This document shows, one piece after another, positions 56,372 to 64,000 of a DNA stretch of 64,000 nucleotides. The notes beneath the pieces are model-generated. The model did not search any database, had not been told where the DNA came from, and saw only the letters and a program-made list of their open reading frames with translations. Every line of letters starts with the position of its first letter. Position 1 is the first letter of the stretch. Source of the DNA: Pseudorhizobium tarimense (lineage in GTDB: Bacteria > Pseudomonadota > Alphaproteobacteria > Rhizobiales > Rhizobiaceae); assembly GCF_022968135.1 (NCBI RefSeq), contig NZ_JALJRA010000007.1, positions 186,001 to 250,000 of the forward strand, given 5' to 3'. The position numbers were made by a program, and so were the translations under genes.

Positions 56372-57484
56372 GTGCGGATCGCGATCACTGGCGCTGAAGG
56401 CTTCATCGGGCGTAACCTAGACGTCCGGCTGGGCGAGGCGGGCTACACAGACATCGCGCGGATCGTGCGAGGCACGTCACGAGAGGAACTTCCGAGCCGC
56501 CTCGCCGATGTAAACATCGTCTTTCACCTGGCGGGTGTGAACCGGCCGGCCGATCCGGCGGAGTTTACGACCGGAAACGCCGATTTCACCGCGGAATTGT
56601 GCGACGTGCTGGCCGGCATGGCGAACCCACCCCGGATCGTGGTCTCGTCCTCGACGCAGGCCGCTCTTGACAATCCCTACGGGCAGAGCAAGCGCCGCGC
56701 CGAGGAGATCGTCGAGGCCTACGGCGCCAGGACAGGCGCGAGCATCCACATCTTCCGGCTGACCAACGTCTTCGGCAAGTGGTCGCGCCCTAATTACAAC
56801 TCGGCGGTTGCAACCTTCTGCCACAACATCGCGCATGGCCTATCGATCACCATCGATGACCCGGCGGCACCGCTTCGCCTTGTCTATGTTGACGACGTCA
56901 TTGAGGCATTCCTTGCGCTCGCGCGCGACGGGGCTGCGCCCGGCGGATTTGTCGAAGCTGCGCCCGTCTACGAGACGACCGTCGGCGCGGTTGCCAACAT
57001 GATTCGGTCGTTCGCCGCTAGCCGCGACGACCTGACGACGCCACCCGTTGGCACCGGCCTCGCCCGCGCACTGCACGCGACCTATCTGAGCTTCCTGGCA
57101 CCTGTCGCCTTCACCTACACGGTACCGGTTCACACCGACCCGCGTGGCAGCTTCGTAGAGATGCTAAAGACGCGCGACAGCGGGCAGTTCTCCTATTTCA
57201 CCGCCCATCCTGGAATCACACGCGGCGAGCACTATCACCACTCGAAGACGGAAAAGTTCCTTGTCATCAAGGGAACGGCGAGCTTCGGCTTTCGCCAGAT
57301 TGTCACCGGAGACACCTTCGAGCTCGTCACGCGCGGCGGCGACGCGACAATTGTCGAGACGATACCTGGCTGGGCGCACAACGTGACCAATATTGGCGAC
57401 GACGAATTGATCGTTATGTTGTGGGCGAACGAGATCTTCGATCGCTCCCGACCCGATACCATAGCAGCGAAGGTGAAGCCGTGA
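56372..57484 (+). CDS. fnlB: UDP-4-keto-sugar reductase FnlB (WbjC), SDR-cupin
   Basis: A 370-residue protein with a GTG start at 56372. An N-terminal SDR domain (RIAITGAEGFIGRNLDVRLG; NPYGQSKRRAEEIV) is joined to a C-terminal cupin (about residues 250-360: FTYTVPVHTDPRGSFVEMLK, RGEHYHHSKTEKFLVIKGTA). This fused architecture is the hallmark of WbjC/FnlB/CapF. It reduces the FnlA product to UDP-2-acetamido-2,6-dideoxy-L-talose. fnlC starts at its stop (GTGA overlap). Confidence 0.92.
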   Translation: MRIAITGAEGFIGRNLDVRLGEAGYTDIARIVRGTSREELPSRLADVNIVFHLAGVNRPADPAEFTTGNADFTAELCDVLAGMANPPRIVVSSSTQAALDNPYGQSKRRAEEIVEAYGARTGASIHIFRLTNVFGKWSRPNYNSAVATFCHNIAHGLSITIDDPAAPLRLVYVDDVIEAFLALARDGAAPGGFVEAAPVYETTVGAVANMIRSFAASRDDLTTPPVGTGLARALHATYLSFLAPVAFTYTVPVHTDPRGSFVEMLKTRDSGQFSYFTAHPGITRGEHYHHSKTEKFLVIKGTASFGFRQIVTGDTFELVTRGGDATIVETIPGWAHNVTNIGDDELIVMLWANEIFDRSRPDTIAAKVKP

Positions 57485-58614
57485 AGAAACTCAAGGTTAT
57501 GACTGTCGTTGGGACGCGGCCCGAAATCATCCGGCTTTCGCGCGTGATGGCAAGGCTGGACGAGCACTGCGAGCACGTGATCGTCCATACCGGCCAGAAC
57601 TACGACTACGAGCTCAACCAAGTGTTCTTCGACGATCTCGGCGTCAAAAAGCCGGATCATTTTCTCAATGCGGCGTCCGCCGGCCCCTCGGAGACAATCG
57701 GCAATATCATCGGCGCTGTAGACAAGGTGCTCGCTAACGAAAAGCCAGAGGCGATGCTGGTGCTAGGTGACACCAATTCATGTCTATCGGTGATCCCGGC
57801 GAAGCGCCGTAAGGTACCCGTGTTCCACATGGAGGCAGGAAACCGATGCTTCGATCAGCGCGTGCCCGAGGAGATTAACCGCCGGATCGTTGACCACACG
57901 GCTGATATCAATCTGACCTACAGTACGATCGCGCGCGAGTATCTGCTACGCGAGGGGCTGCCGCCAGACTTGGTCATAAAGACCGGCAGCCCGATGTTTG
58001 AGGTGCTGCATCACTATGCAGGGCAAATCGACGCCTCAGACGTACTCGTTCGGTTAGGCCTGGAAGAAGGGGATTATTTCGTGGTGAGCGCCCATCGCGA
58101 GGAAAACATTGACACCGAGCGAAATTTTGCTCGGCTCGTCGGCGTCCTCAATAGCGTGGCCGAGGATTACGGGCTGCCTGTGATTGTCTCGACTCACCCG
58201 CGCACCATGAAGCGCGTAGAGGCTACAGCATCGAAGTTCCACGACCTCGTGCGCCTTATGAAGCCGCTTGGGTTCCACGATTACGTGCGGCTCCAGAAGT
58301 CGGCACGTGCGGTGCTTTCAGACAGCGGCACGATCAGCGAAGAGGCGTCGATCCTTAACTTTCCTGCACTCAACCTGCGCGAGGCGCATGAGCGGCCGGA
58401 AGGTATGGAAGAGGCGGCCGTCATGATGGTGGGCCTGTCGCAAGACCGCATTCGTCAAGGCCTTTGCATCCTTGAGTCGCAGACCCGCGGTGACGAGCGC
58501 AGTCTCCGTCTCGTCGACGATTATTCCATGCCGAATGTCTCTGATAAGGTAGTGCGTATTATTCACAGCTACACCGATTACGTGAACCGCGTCGTTTGGC
58601 GCCGCTACGATTGA
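57481..58614 (+). CDS. fnlC: UDP-sugar 2-epimerase FnlC (WbjD)
   Basis: A 377-residue GT-B-fold epimerase starting GTG at 57481, overlapping fnlB by 4 bases (an ATG 18 bases further in is possible). It begins VMTVVGTRPEIIRLSRVM, with VLGDTNSCLSVIPAKRRKVP, FHMEAGNRCFDQRVPEEINR and the DSGTISEEASIL substrate loop. It inverts C2 to give UDP-L-FucNAc. With FnlA and FnlB it completes the pathway. Confidence 0.93.
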   Translation: MKKLKVMTVVGTRPEIIRLSRVMARLDEHCEHVIVHTGQNYDYELNQVFFDDLGVKKPDHFLNAASAGPSETIGNIIGAVDKVLANEKPEAMLVLGDTNSCLSVIPAKRRKVPVFHMEAGNRCFDQRVPEEINRRIVDHTADINLTYSTIAREYLLREGLPPDLVIKTGSPMFEVLHHYAGQIDASDVLVRLGLEEGDYFVVSAHREENIDTERNFARLVGVLNSVAEDYGLPVIVSTHPRTMKRVEATASKFHDLVRLMKPLGFHDYVRLQKSARAVLSDSGTISEEASILNFPALNLREAHERPEGMEEAAVMMVGLSQDRIRQGLCILESQTRGDERSLRLVDDYSMPNVSDKVVRIIHSYTDYVNRVVWRRYD

Positions 58615-58621
58615 GACCGGC

Positions 58622-59848
58622 TTGCGTATCCTCATCCTGACGCAATATTTCTGGCCAGAGAATTTTCGGATCAATGATCTTGCATCCGACCTTATTGCAC
58701 GCGGCCATCAAGTAACTATTCTTACAGGGCTTCCGAACTACCCGTCGGGCAAACTGTTCGACGAATATCGCGCCAATCCCGATGAGTTCTCGCGTTTCGA
58801 GGGGGCGGAGGTGGTACGGATCCCTATGCTACCGCGTGGCTCCGGGAGCCTGAGGCTGATGACCAACTATGCAAGCTTCGTTATCTCAGGACTAACGATT
58901 GGCGCCTGGAAACTGCGCGGCCGCAAGTTTGATTTGATCTTTGTCTTCATGATCTCCCCAATCACTGCGGTCCTTCCAGCGATCCTCCAGCGCCGGTTAA
59001 AGAGGGCGCCGCTGTTCGTGTGGATCCTCGATCTTTGGCCGGAGACGCTGGAGGCGGTCGGGGTGGTGAAGTCACCGCGTCTGCTGGCGCTCGTTGGCCG
59101 GCTGGTTAGCTACATTTATCGCCGGACGGACCACATCCTCGTACAGTCGCGCTCCTTCATCGACAATGTACGCACATATGCCGGTAAGGGTGCGGCCGTA
59201 AGCTACTTTCCGGGTTGGGCGGAGCCGATTTTTGAGCAGGGGACGCAGGGAGTTGGCAAGGCGCCAGAGGTCATGCGGTACTCTGACAGCTTCAACGTGG
59301 TCTTCGCTGGAAATGTCGGTGAAGCGCAGGATTTTCCCGCGATTCTGGATGCCGCGGAAGCCCTTCACCCGGACGCGAAGATACGAATCCTCATCGTTGG
59401 CGATGGACGGATGACTCCATGGGTCGAAGATCAGATCGAACGGCGGAGGCTTTCCGACCGAGTCATCCTCCTAGGCCGATTTCCACTTGAGCGCATGCCG
59501 TCTTTTTTCACCGCTGCGGACGCGCTCCTGGTATCGCTCAAGCGCGATAAGATATTCGCGATGACAATCCCGGGAAAGGTGCAGAGCTACCTTGCGGCCG
59601 GGGTGCCTCTGCTTGGTATGTTAGACGGTGAGGGCGCGCGCGTAATTGAGGAGGCCGGTGCCGGTTTGGTCAATCCTTCCGGCGACGGTGCCGCGCTTGC
59701 TCGCAACATTGAGACTCTAGCCACGATGGCTCCAACTGAGCGCGTAGCCATGGGTGCCAAAGCCAAGGCTTACGGTCAGGCCGAGTTTGATCGCGCGACA
59801 TTGCTAACAGAGCTCGAGGCGAAGATGTGTGACTTTGCGATGAAGTGA
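58622..59848 (+). CDS. wbuB: GT4 glycosyltransferase, WbuB-like (probable L-FucNAc transferase)
   Basis: A 408-residue GT-B enzyme with a TTG start at 58622. The N-terminal half begins RILILTQYFWPENFRINDLA, and the C-terminal donor-binding half contains VVFAGNVGEAQDFPAILDAA and IPGKVQSYLAAGVPLLGMLD. WbuB-type proteins directly follow fnlABC in several O-antigen loci and are thought to transfer L-FucNAc; the same order here supports that. Acceptor unknown. Confidence 0.85.
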   Translation: MRILILTQYFWPENFRINDLASDLIARGHQVTILTGLPNYPSGKLFDEYRANPDEFSRFEGAEVVRIPMLPRGSGSLRLMTNYASFVISGLTIGAWKLRGRKFDLIFVFMISPITAVLPAILQRRLKRAPLFVWILDLWPETLEAVGVVKSPRLLALVGRLVSYIYRRTDHILVQSRSFIDNVRTYAGKGAAVSYFPGWAEPIFEQGTQGVGKAPEVMRYSDSFNVVFAGNVGEAQDFPAILDAAEALHPDAKIRILIVGDGRMTPWVEDQIERRRLSDRVILLGRFPLERMPSFFTAADALLVSLKRDKIFAMTIPGKVQSYLAAGVPLLGMLDGEGARVIEEAGAGLVNPSGDGAALARNIETLATMAPTERVAMGAKAKAYGQAEFDRATLLTELEAKMCDFAMK

Positions 59849-60345
59849 AGTTAATCTCCATTAACCGCTGAACACGTTCTGTAGTCCGGCAGGTGCCGCC
59901 GCCTAGCGAGGTTTTGAAGAACCGACCGTTTCGCAGCAAGATCGCGATAACAGCTAACTTAGGTAGCTCGATAGACGCCTGCCTTTGCCCAACCTCCTCG
60001 GTGACTTTCATCAGGAGGAAAACCGTCAATCGCTCGACATAGCTGAATGAACGTCGCCACAAGGGGATCTCGCCTGGATGAATGTCATGCCGGCGAGTAC
60101 ATTGCCAATGCGAGCACCGGGTTCATCGTCCAATACTCAGCTTCGCCTCGTCCAACCAGCGCTATCTACGCTCGATACGGGGATAACCTCCATTCCTGCC
60201 ATGAAACCTCTGTACCAATGCTGGTTCAAATTTCAGAACATCGCCCGATTTGCTGGCTCAGCGAAAACCGCTTACCAGTCGCTCACAACAAGATGCGCAT
60301 CCGAGCGGGCTCGACAGTCCTGTACAGCAGGCCACAAGAGGCGGC
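59849..60345. other. Intergenic region between wbuB and the leftward sugar-transferase gene
   Basis: About 500 bases, with convergent genes on both sides. No reading frame looks like a protein on either strand and no clear terminator hairpin with a T-run was found. It may mark a recombination joint between cluster modules. Confidence 0.4.
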
Positions 60346-60906
60346 TCAAGACTGGCGTACTCTGTCGCCGCTCCCGGCGCGCTGGAACACCGTCCGATAA
60401 ATCAGATAAAGATCTCCCAAGAATGACCGATCAGCAAGATACTCGGCATCCTTCTCGGCTAGGCGCACAGCATCTGACATATCAATGTCGTTGACTTGAG
60501 CCAGCCCCGTAATTCCCGGCAACAGAGTCAATACACCGCGCTGCCTGCGCTCATCAATTAGTTCCAACTGTGTTGGGAGACATGGTCGCGGACCAACAAA
60601 GCTCATCTCACCGCGAACAATATTCCATAGTTGAGGAAGCTCATCCAATTTGCTCCGACGCAATATGGCGCCGAGCTTCGTGATGTGTGCACCGCTCGCG
60701 TGATGAGTCGGCACATTCGGCGCGTTCAAGGTCATAGTGCGCAACTTGTAGCAGCGGAACGGCCGCCCATCCAGGCCGACGCGATCCTGCGCAAATATCG
60801 CGGCGCCCTCCGACTCCCGCCGAATGAGGATTGCAAGGATTGCAATCACGGGCGTTGCAAAAATGAGACCGATGAATGCGGCCGAGAGATCAAATGCCTT
60901 CTTCAT
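60346..60906 (-). CDS. Small monotopic phosphoglycosyl transferase (WreU/PglC-like)
   Basis: A 186-residue initiating sugar-phosphate transferase. An N-terminal re-entrant helix (KKAFDLSAAFIGLIFATPVI) is followed by FAQDRVGLDGRPFRCYKLRT and the catalytic Asp-Glu motif in LRRSKLDELPQLWNIVRGEM with SFVGPRP. It attaches the first sugar-1-phosphate to undecaprenyl phosphate. Its ATG at 60906 is one base past the stop of the upstream 4,6-dehydratase; in Rhizobium etli the WreU equivalent uses UDP-QuiNAc or its 4-keto precursor. That substrate is inferred here. Confidence 0.87.
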   Translation of the reverse strand: MKKAFDLSAAFIGLIFATPVIAILAILIRRESEGAAIFAQDRVGLDGRPFRCYKLRTMTLNAPNVPTHHASGAHITKLGAILRRSKLDELPQLWNIVRGEMSFVGPRPCLPTQLELIDERRQRGVLTLLPGITGLAQVNDIDMSDAVRLAEKDAEYLADRSFLGDLYLIYRTVFQRAGSGDRVRQS

Positions 60907-60907
60907 G

Positions 60908-62866
60908 TTAGATTGCACGTACTTCTATGTCGCGAGGTGCCTGCACTTTGAAATCGGGATTCGCAGTGCTGTCCTTATATTCAGGAACAATATGGCGAAG
61001 CAGTTCCAGTGCGCGCTTTTCATCTTCGGCAAGCACCGCGGCTTCGATGCCATCCAACGTCCGCATCAGGAAAGCGCTGTCCACCATCCTCGGGTTAGCG
61101 ACCACGTATCCGTCCTTCGTCGCCGCGTCCTGTACTTCGCTCGGATCGAACAGCTCCTCATAGAGCTTTTCACCAGGGCGCAGCCCGGAAAACACAATGT
61201 CAATATCTGTATTGGGTTTGAAGCCGGCTAGCTGGATCATCCGCTCGGCCAGATCAACTATTCTAACGGGATCGCCCATGTCGAGGACCGTAATCTTTCC
61301 CCGCTCCGATTGTGCGTTGAGGCCATGAGCCGTGGCGTGCAAGACAAGTCGCACGGCCTCTGGAATCGTCATGAAGTAGCGTACTATGTTCGGATGTGTG
61401 ACTGTAACCGGCCCTCCCGCCGCGATCTGCTCCTGAAAGCGTGGAACAACCGATCCGTTTGAGCCGAGGACGTTTCCGAACCGGACAGTTTTAAAGCGAG
61501 TTGTGTGCGACAAGGACAAGTCCATAGTCTGGCAGTACGCCTCTGCCGCCCGCTTAGTAGCACCCATAACGTTGGTCGGGTTCACCGCCTTGTCAGTTGA
61601 GATCATTATGAAGGTAGAAACATTGTGCTCAATCGCGGCGTCCACAACGTTACGCGTTCCGAGCACGTTAGTTTTTATCCCCTCGATCGGGTTTTCCTGG
61701 ACAAGAGGCACATGCTTTAATGCAGCCGCGTGGAAAACAACGTCAGGCCTGCAAGTTGAGAAAAGCTCGCGCAACCGTGCCTTGTCGCGTACGCTGACCA
61801 GCCGCGTGACGATGTCGAGCTCCGGGTAGGTTTCCCTGATCTCCTTGTCAAGCATATAGGTGTTATGTTCCGAGTTGTCGGTTAGCACGAGTTGACGCGG
61901 CCGGAACTGCGCTATCTGACGCACAAGTTCCGATCCGATTGAACCTCCGGCGCCGGTCGCCAGCACGCAGCGCCCAGTGATCAAAGTGGCAACGCTGTTT
62001 ATGTCGGTCCTGACCTCGGCTCGGCCCAGAAGATCACGCAGCTCGATCGGCTTCGGATCCATTAGTGTCGCGCTGGTCAGAGCCGCGGTGTCAGTAAGGT
62101 CCGGAATACGCGTCACCTGCAACCCTGCAGCCGTTGCCCGTTGTACGATGTCGCTCAGTCGCTGCCGACTTGGAGAGTTCTCCGCGACCACCAATTCGGT
62201 CAAGGGAATGCCGCGTTTTTCGAAGCGCGTTATCACTTCAGTCAAGCCACCAAAGCTACCTACCACCTTAACGCCCTGGACGGACTCCTTGCGCGATGAT
62301 TCTGCAGAATCGAGTATTCCTGCCACGTAAAATCTTGACTGGCGCGAACGCCGCCATGCTCTGATGAAGCTCTCGGCCGTACCAGTGAGGCCTAGAATGA
62401 GCACGTTGCGGGCACCTTCTTCTGGACGGCGGCCGCCGAGCGGATGGAGCCAGTGACCTTCAACCGCCAGCCGGTAGACAATACGGGGCGTCACCAGCCC
62501 GACCACGAGCAGAAGGCCACTCAACACGATGACGCTCCGTGGGATGTCCGTGCCGCGCGAGACTAGAAAGGCGCCTACAGTGTAACTGACAACGGTCGCC
62601 GCAGCTGTTTTGACGAGGTTGAGGACGTCAGGTAGTGACACGTAGCGCCAGGTTCCGCGATGAACTTCGAATGTGAAAAGAGCAACCGCACACAACACGG
62701 TGAACGCAGCTGCTTTCTCCCCCAAGGCCGGCACGAAGTGAAGCGCAGTCGTGTCATAGACTATCGCGTACGCGCCGTAGAAGGCAGCCCATGCCACGGC
62801 AAGATCCAGCAGCACACTAACCGATCTCCACGCCACCAGTTTCCAACGTCTGTTAAACTTCAGCAT
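60908..62866 (-). CDS. UDP-sugar 4,6-dehydratase with membrane domain (WreV/WbpM-like)
   Basis: A 652-residue protein. Four N-terminal membrane helices (VAWRSVSVLLDLAVAWAAFY onward), a CoA/Rossmann-like linker (ARNVLILGLTGTAESFIRAW), and a C-terminal FlaA1/WbpM dehydratase domain: CVLATGAGGSIGSELVRQI, FHAAALKHVPLVQENPIEGI, and MISTDKAVNPTNVMGATKRA (Met-x3-Lys). It would turn UDP-GlcNAc into the 4-keto-6-deoxy intermediate for QuiNAc. The ATG at 62866 was chosen over the 62938 extension. Confidence 0.92.
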   Translation of the reverse strand: MLKFNRRWKLVAWRSVSVLLDLAVAWAAFYGAYAIVYDTTALHFVPALGEKAAAFTVLCAVALFTFEVHRGTWRYVSLPDVLNLVKTAAATVVSYTVGAFLVSRGTDIPRSVIVLSGLLLVVGLVTPRIVYRLAVEGHWLHPLGGRRPEEGARNVLILGLTGTAESFIRAWRRSRQSRFYVAGILDSAESSRKESVQGVKVVGSFGGLTEVITRFEKRGIPLTELVVAENSPSRQRLSDIVQRATAAGLQVTRIPDLTDTAALTSATLMDPKPIELRDLLGRAEVRTDINSVATLITGRCVLATGAGGSIGSELVRQIAQFRPRQLVLTDNSEHNTYMLDKEIRETYPELDIVTRLVSVRDKARLRELFSTCRPDVVFHAAALKHVPLVQENPIEGIKTNVLGTRNVVDAAIEHNVSTFIMISTDKAVNPTNVMGATKRAAEAYCQTMDLSLSHTTRFKTVRFGNVLGSNGSVVPRFQEQIAAGGPVTVTHPNIVRYFMTIPEAVRLVLHATAHGLNAQSERGKITVLDMGDPVRIVDLAERMIQLAGFKPNTDIDIVFSGLRPGEKLYEELFDPSEVQDAATKDGYVVANPRMVDSAFLMRTLDGIEAAVLAEDEKRALELLRHIVPEYKDSTANPDFKVQAPRDIEVRAI

Positions 62867-63095
62867 TCTGCATTTATTCCTTAAGCACGGCTCAAAGGGC
62901 TGCGGCACGGCAATACAACGTGCGGTGATGTGAGGCAACTCCAGCCCATCAGATTAGGCGATCTCGCGTTCGCCCTCCAACATTTTATCCACCCCGAGAC
63001 CGTCTCTAGTCAGCATATCTCGTGAGTAAGCTTCTTTCAGTCGGCCGGCAGATCAGCTAGGGTCGCTGCGGCTAACACTCAATGCTGGGTAAAAG

Positions 63096-64000
63096 ATGGC
63101 AAGAGTTCTACTGACAGGTTCGACCGGTTTTATCGGGCAAAGGGTCGCTGGCACTCTGCGGTCGGCCGGCTTCTCAATCACTCGAGCGATACGACATTTC
63201 GACCGCGATGAAAAAGCGATCGGAGTGGGGGCAATAGGCGCTGAGACTGACTGGCGCCGAGCGCTCGATGGATGCGATGCAGTCGTTCATCTCGCCGCGC
63301 GGACACCCGCAGCGGGAGTATCCACCGATGAGTTCACCGCGGTCAATGATCTCGGAACGGCGCGCCTTGCCGAACAGGCGCGCGAAGCAGGTGCGAAGAA
63401 GTTTATCCTGATGTCCAGTATCTTCGCGGTGACTGGGAACTCAAATGAGCATGTTGTTAACGATTTCTCGCCAAGATCAACATCTCTTCCCTATGGTCGC
63501 TCGAAGCTCGCTGCTGAAGCCCATGTTGAGGCGTTCGCCAGCGACGGAAGGACTGGCGTTTCGCTTCGGCCACCGCTGGTATATGGTGCAACTGCCAAAG
63601 GCAATTGGAACCTCTTACAGAAGCTTGCCGCAACGGGGCTACCCTTGCCCTTTGGCCTAGTTAGCAATCGGCGGTCGATGATTTCGGTCGACAACTTAGC
63701 GGAAGCCGTTCTTGTCGCCTTGCTGCGGGCTTCTCCGGAGTGTTCCGGAGCTTACGCGGTCGCCGACAAAGAGAGTCTCAGTCTTTCGCAAATTATCCGG
63801 TATCTGCGCGAGGGGATGGGCAAGCCGGCGCGCCTTGTACCTGTTCCTACGAGCTTCCTGGCTGGGCCGCTAAATTTGACCAAGCGAGGGGTGATCGCGC
63901 AAAGTCTCTTTGGGACTCTGGAGGTAGACGCTACCAGATTTTTCCAGACGTTTGGCTGGTTTCCGACTGAAAGCGCATGTAATGCAGTTGTCCGCTCGGG
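63096..64000 (+). CDS. NAD-dependent epimerase/4-reductase, WreQ/WbpV-like (3' end outside window)
   Basis: An extended SDR read from the ATG at 63096 to the window edge without a stop (about 301 residues). NAD motif RVLLTGSTGFIGQRVAGTL, then GCDAVVHLAARTP, FILMSSIFAVTG and the catalytic Tyr-x3-Lys in LPYGRSKLAAEAHVEAF; VYGATAKGNWNLLQKLA follows. Beside a WbpM/WreV-type dehydratase and a small transferase, it most likely reduces the 4-keto intermediate to UDP-D-QuiNAc; a 4-epimerase role is the alternative. Confidence 0.85.
   Translation, partial: MARVLLTGSTGFIGQRVAGTLRSAGFSITRAIRHFDRDEKAIGVGAIGAETDWRRALDGCDAVVHLAARTPAAGVSTDEFTAVNDLGTARLAEQAREAGAKKFILMSSIFAVTGNSNEHVVNDFSPRSTSLPYGRSKLAAEAHVEAFASDGRTGVSLRPPLVYGATAKGNWNLLQKLAATGLPLPFGLVSNRRSMISVDNLAEAVLVALLRASPECSGAYAVADKESLSLSQIIRYLREGMGKPARLVPVPTSFLAGPLNLTKRGVIAQSLFGTLEVDATRFFQTFGWFPTESACNAVVRS

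Noticed and set aside
60047..60494. Plus-strand frames in the wbuB-transferase intergenic region
   Set aside because: Low-complexity translation with no motif, partly antisense to the sugar-transferase gene.

Overview
The window looks like the main chromosome of a Rhizobiaceae member (Rhizobium/Agrobacterium/Ensifer type). The evidence is the gene content and order: aspS, parC, bpt, hemB, a LdtR-type MarR regulator next to an L,D-transpeptidase, glyA-nrdR-ribD-ribC, ribH-nusB, hppA, bamE, a ubiquinol-cytochrome c chaperone, yceD, plsX-fabH-ihfA and a MerR regulator, all with strongly GC-biased codon use. Species cannot be fixed from sequence reading alone.

Layout. (1) 1-38.2 kb is mainly conserved chromosomal backbone: a partial MFS exporter, small exported proteins, aspS, a SulP permease, an AraC/MFS pair, a methyltransferase, a VOC protein, an unrecognised exported protein, parC, a DMT transporter, bpt, RDD, hemB, ldtR/ldtP, and the glyA-nrdR-riboflavin block. 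Then come nusB, an MFS permease, hppA, bamE, the cytochrome bc1 chaperone/yceD pair, the plsX-fabH lipid block, ihfA and merR. Small accessory insertions sit in this backbone. An AbrB-type antitoxin/Doc pair is tail-to-tail with parC. A YefM/YoeB pair, a truncated haemoglobin, a broken EamA transporter and a DUF2200 gene separate ribD-ribC from ribH-nusB.

(2) 38.7-44.6 kb is a mobilization module: a TraG/VirD4 coupling protein and a small TraD-like protein leftward, and a TraA relaxase-helicase rightward. The intergenic region between traD and traA, together with the first ~29 codons of traA, is present twice in tandem in diverged form. The first traA copy is therefore a truncated stub, and the full relaxase begins with TTG in the second copy. 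No traC and no mating-pair genes are visible.

(3) 44.6-64 kb is a surface-polysaccharide (probably LPS O-antigen) locus around a tRNA-Ser(CGA). It holds a ligase/polymerase-type membrane protein and a GT25 transferase (leftward), then a Wzx flippase and a GT2. A dTDP-3-acylamino-3,6-dideoxyhexose pathway follows (RmlA, hexapeptide acyltransferase, FemAB/GNAT-like protein, FdtA-type ketoisomerase, FdtB-type aminotransferase, RmlB). Next is a UDP-L-FucNAc pathway (FnlA/B/C) with a WbuB-type transferase. The last part is a WbpM/WreV-like 4,6-dehydratase with a small phosphoglycosyl transferase and, divergently, a WreQ/WbpV-like reductase cut by the window end, together suggesting QuiNAc as the initiating sugar. 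Base composition looks lower in GC from about 46.7 to 55 kb than in the backbone and higher again in the fnl block, so the locus appears mosaic.

The most unusual structures are the duplicated traD-traA intergenic/relaxase start, the two toxin-antitoxin loci with clearly readable operators, and the combination of three amino-sugar pathways in one O-antigen locus.
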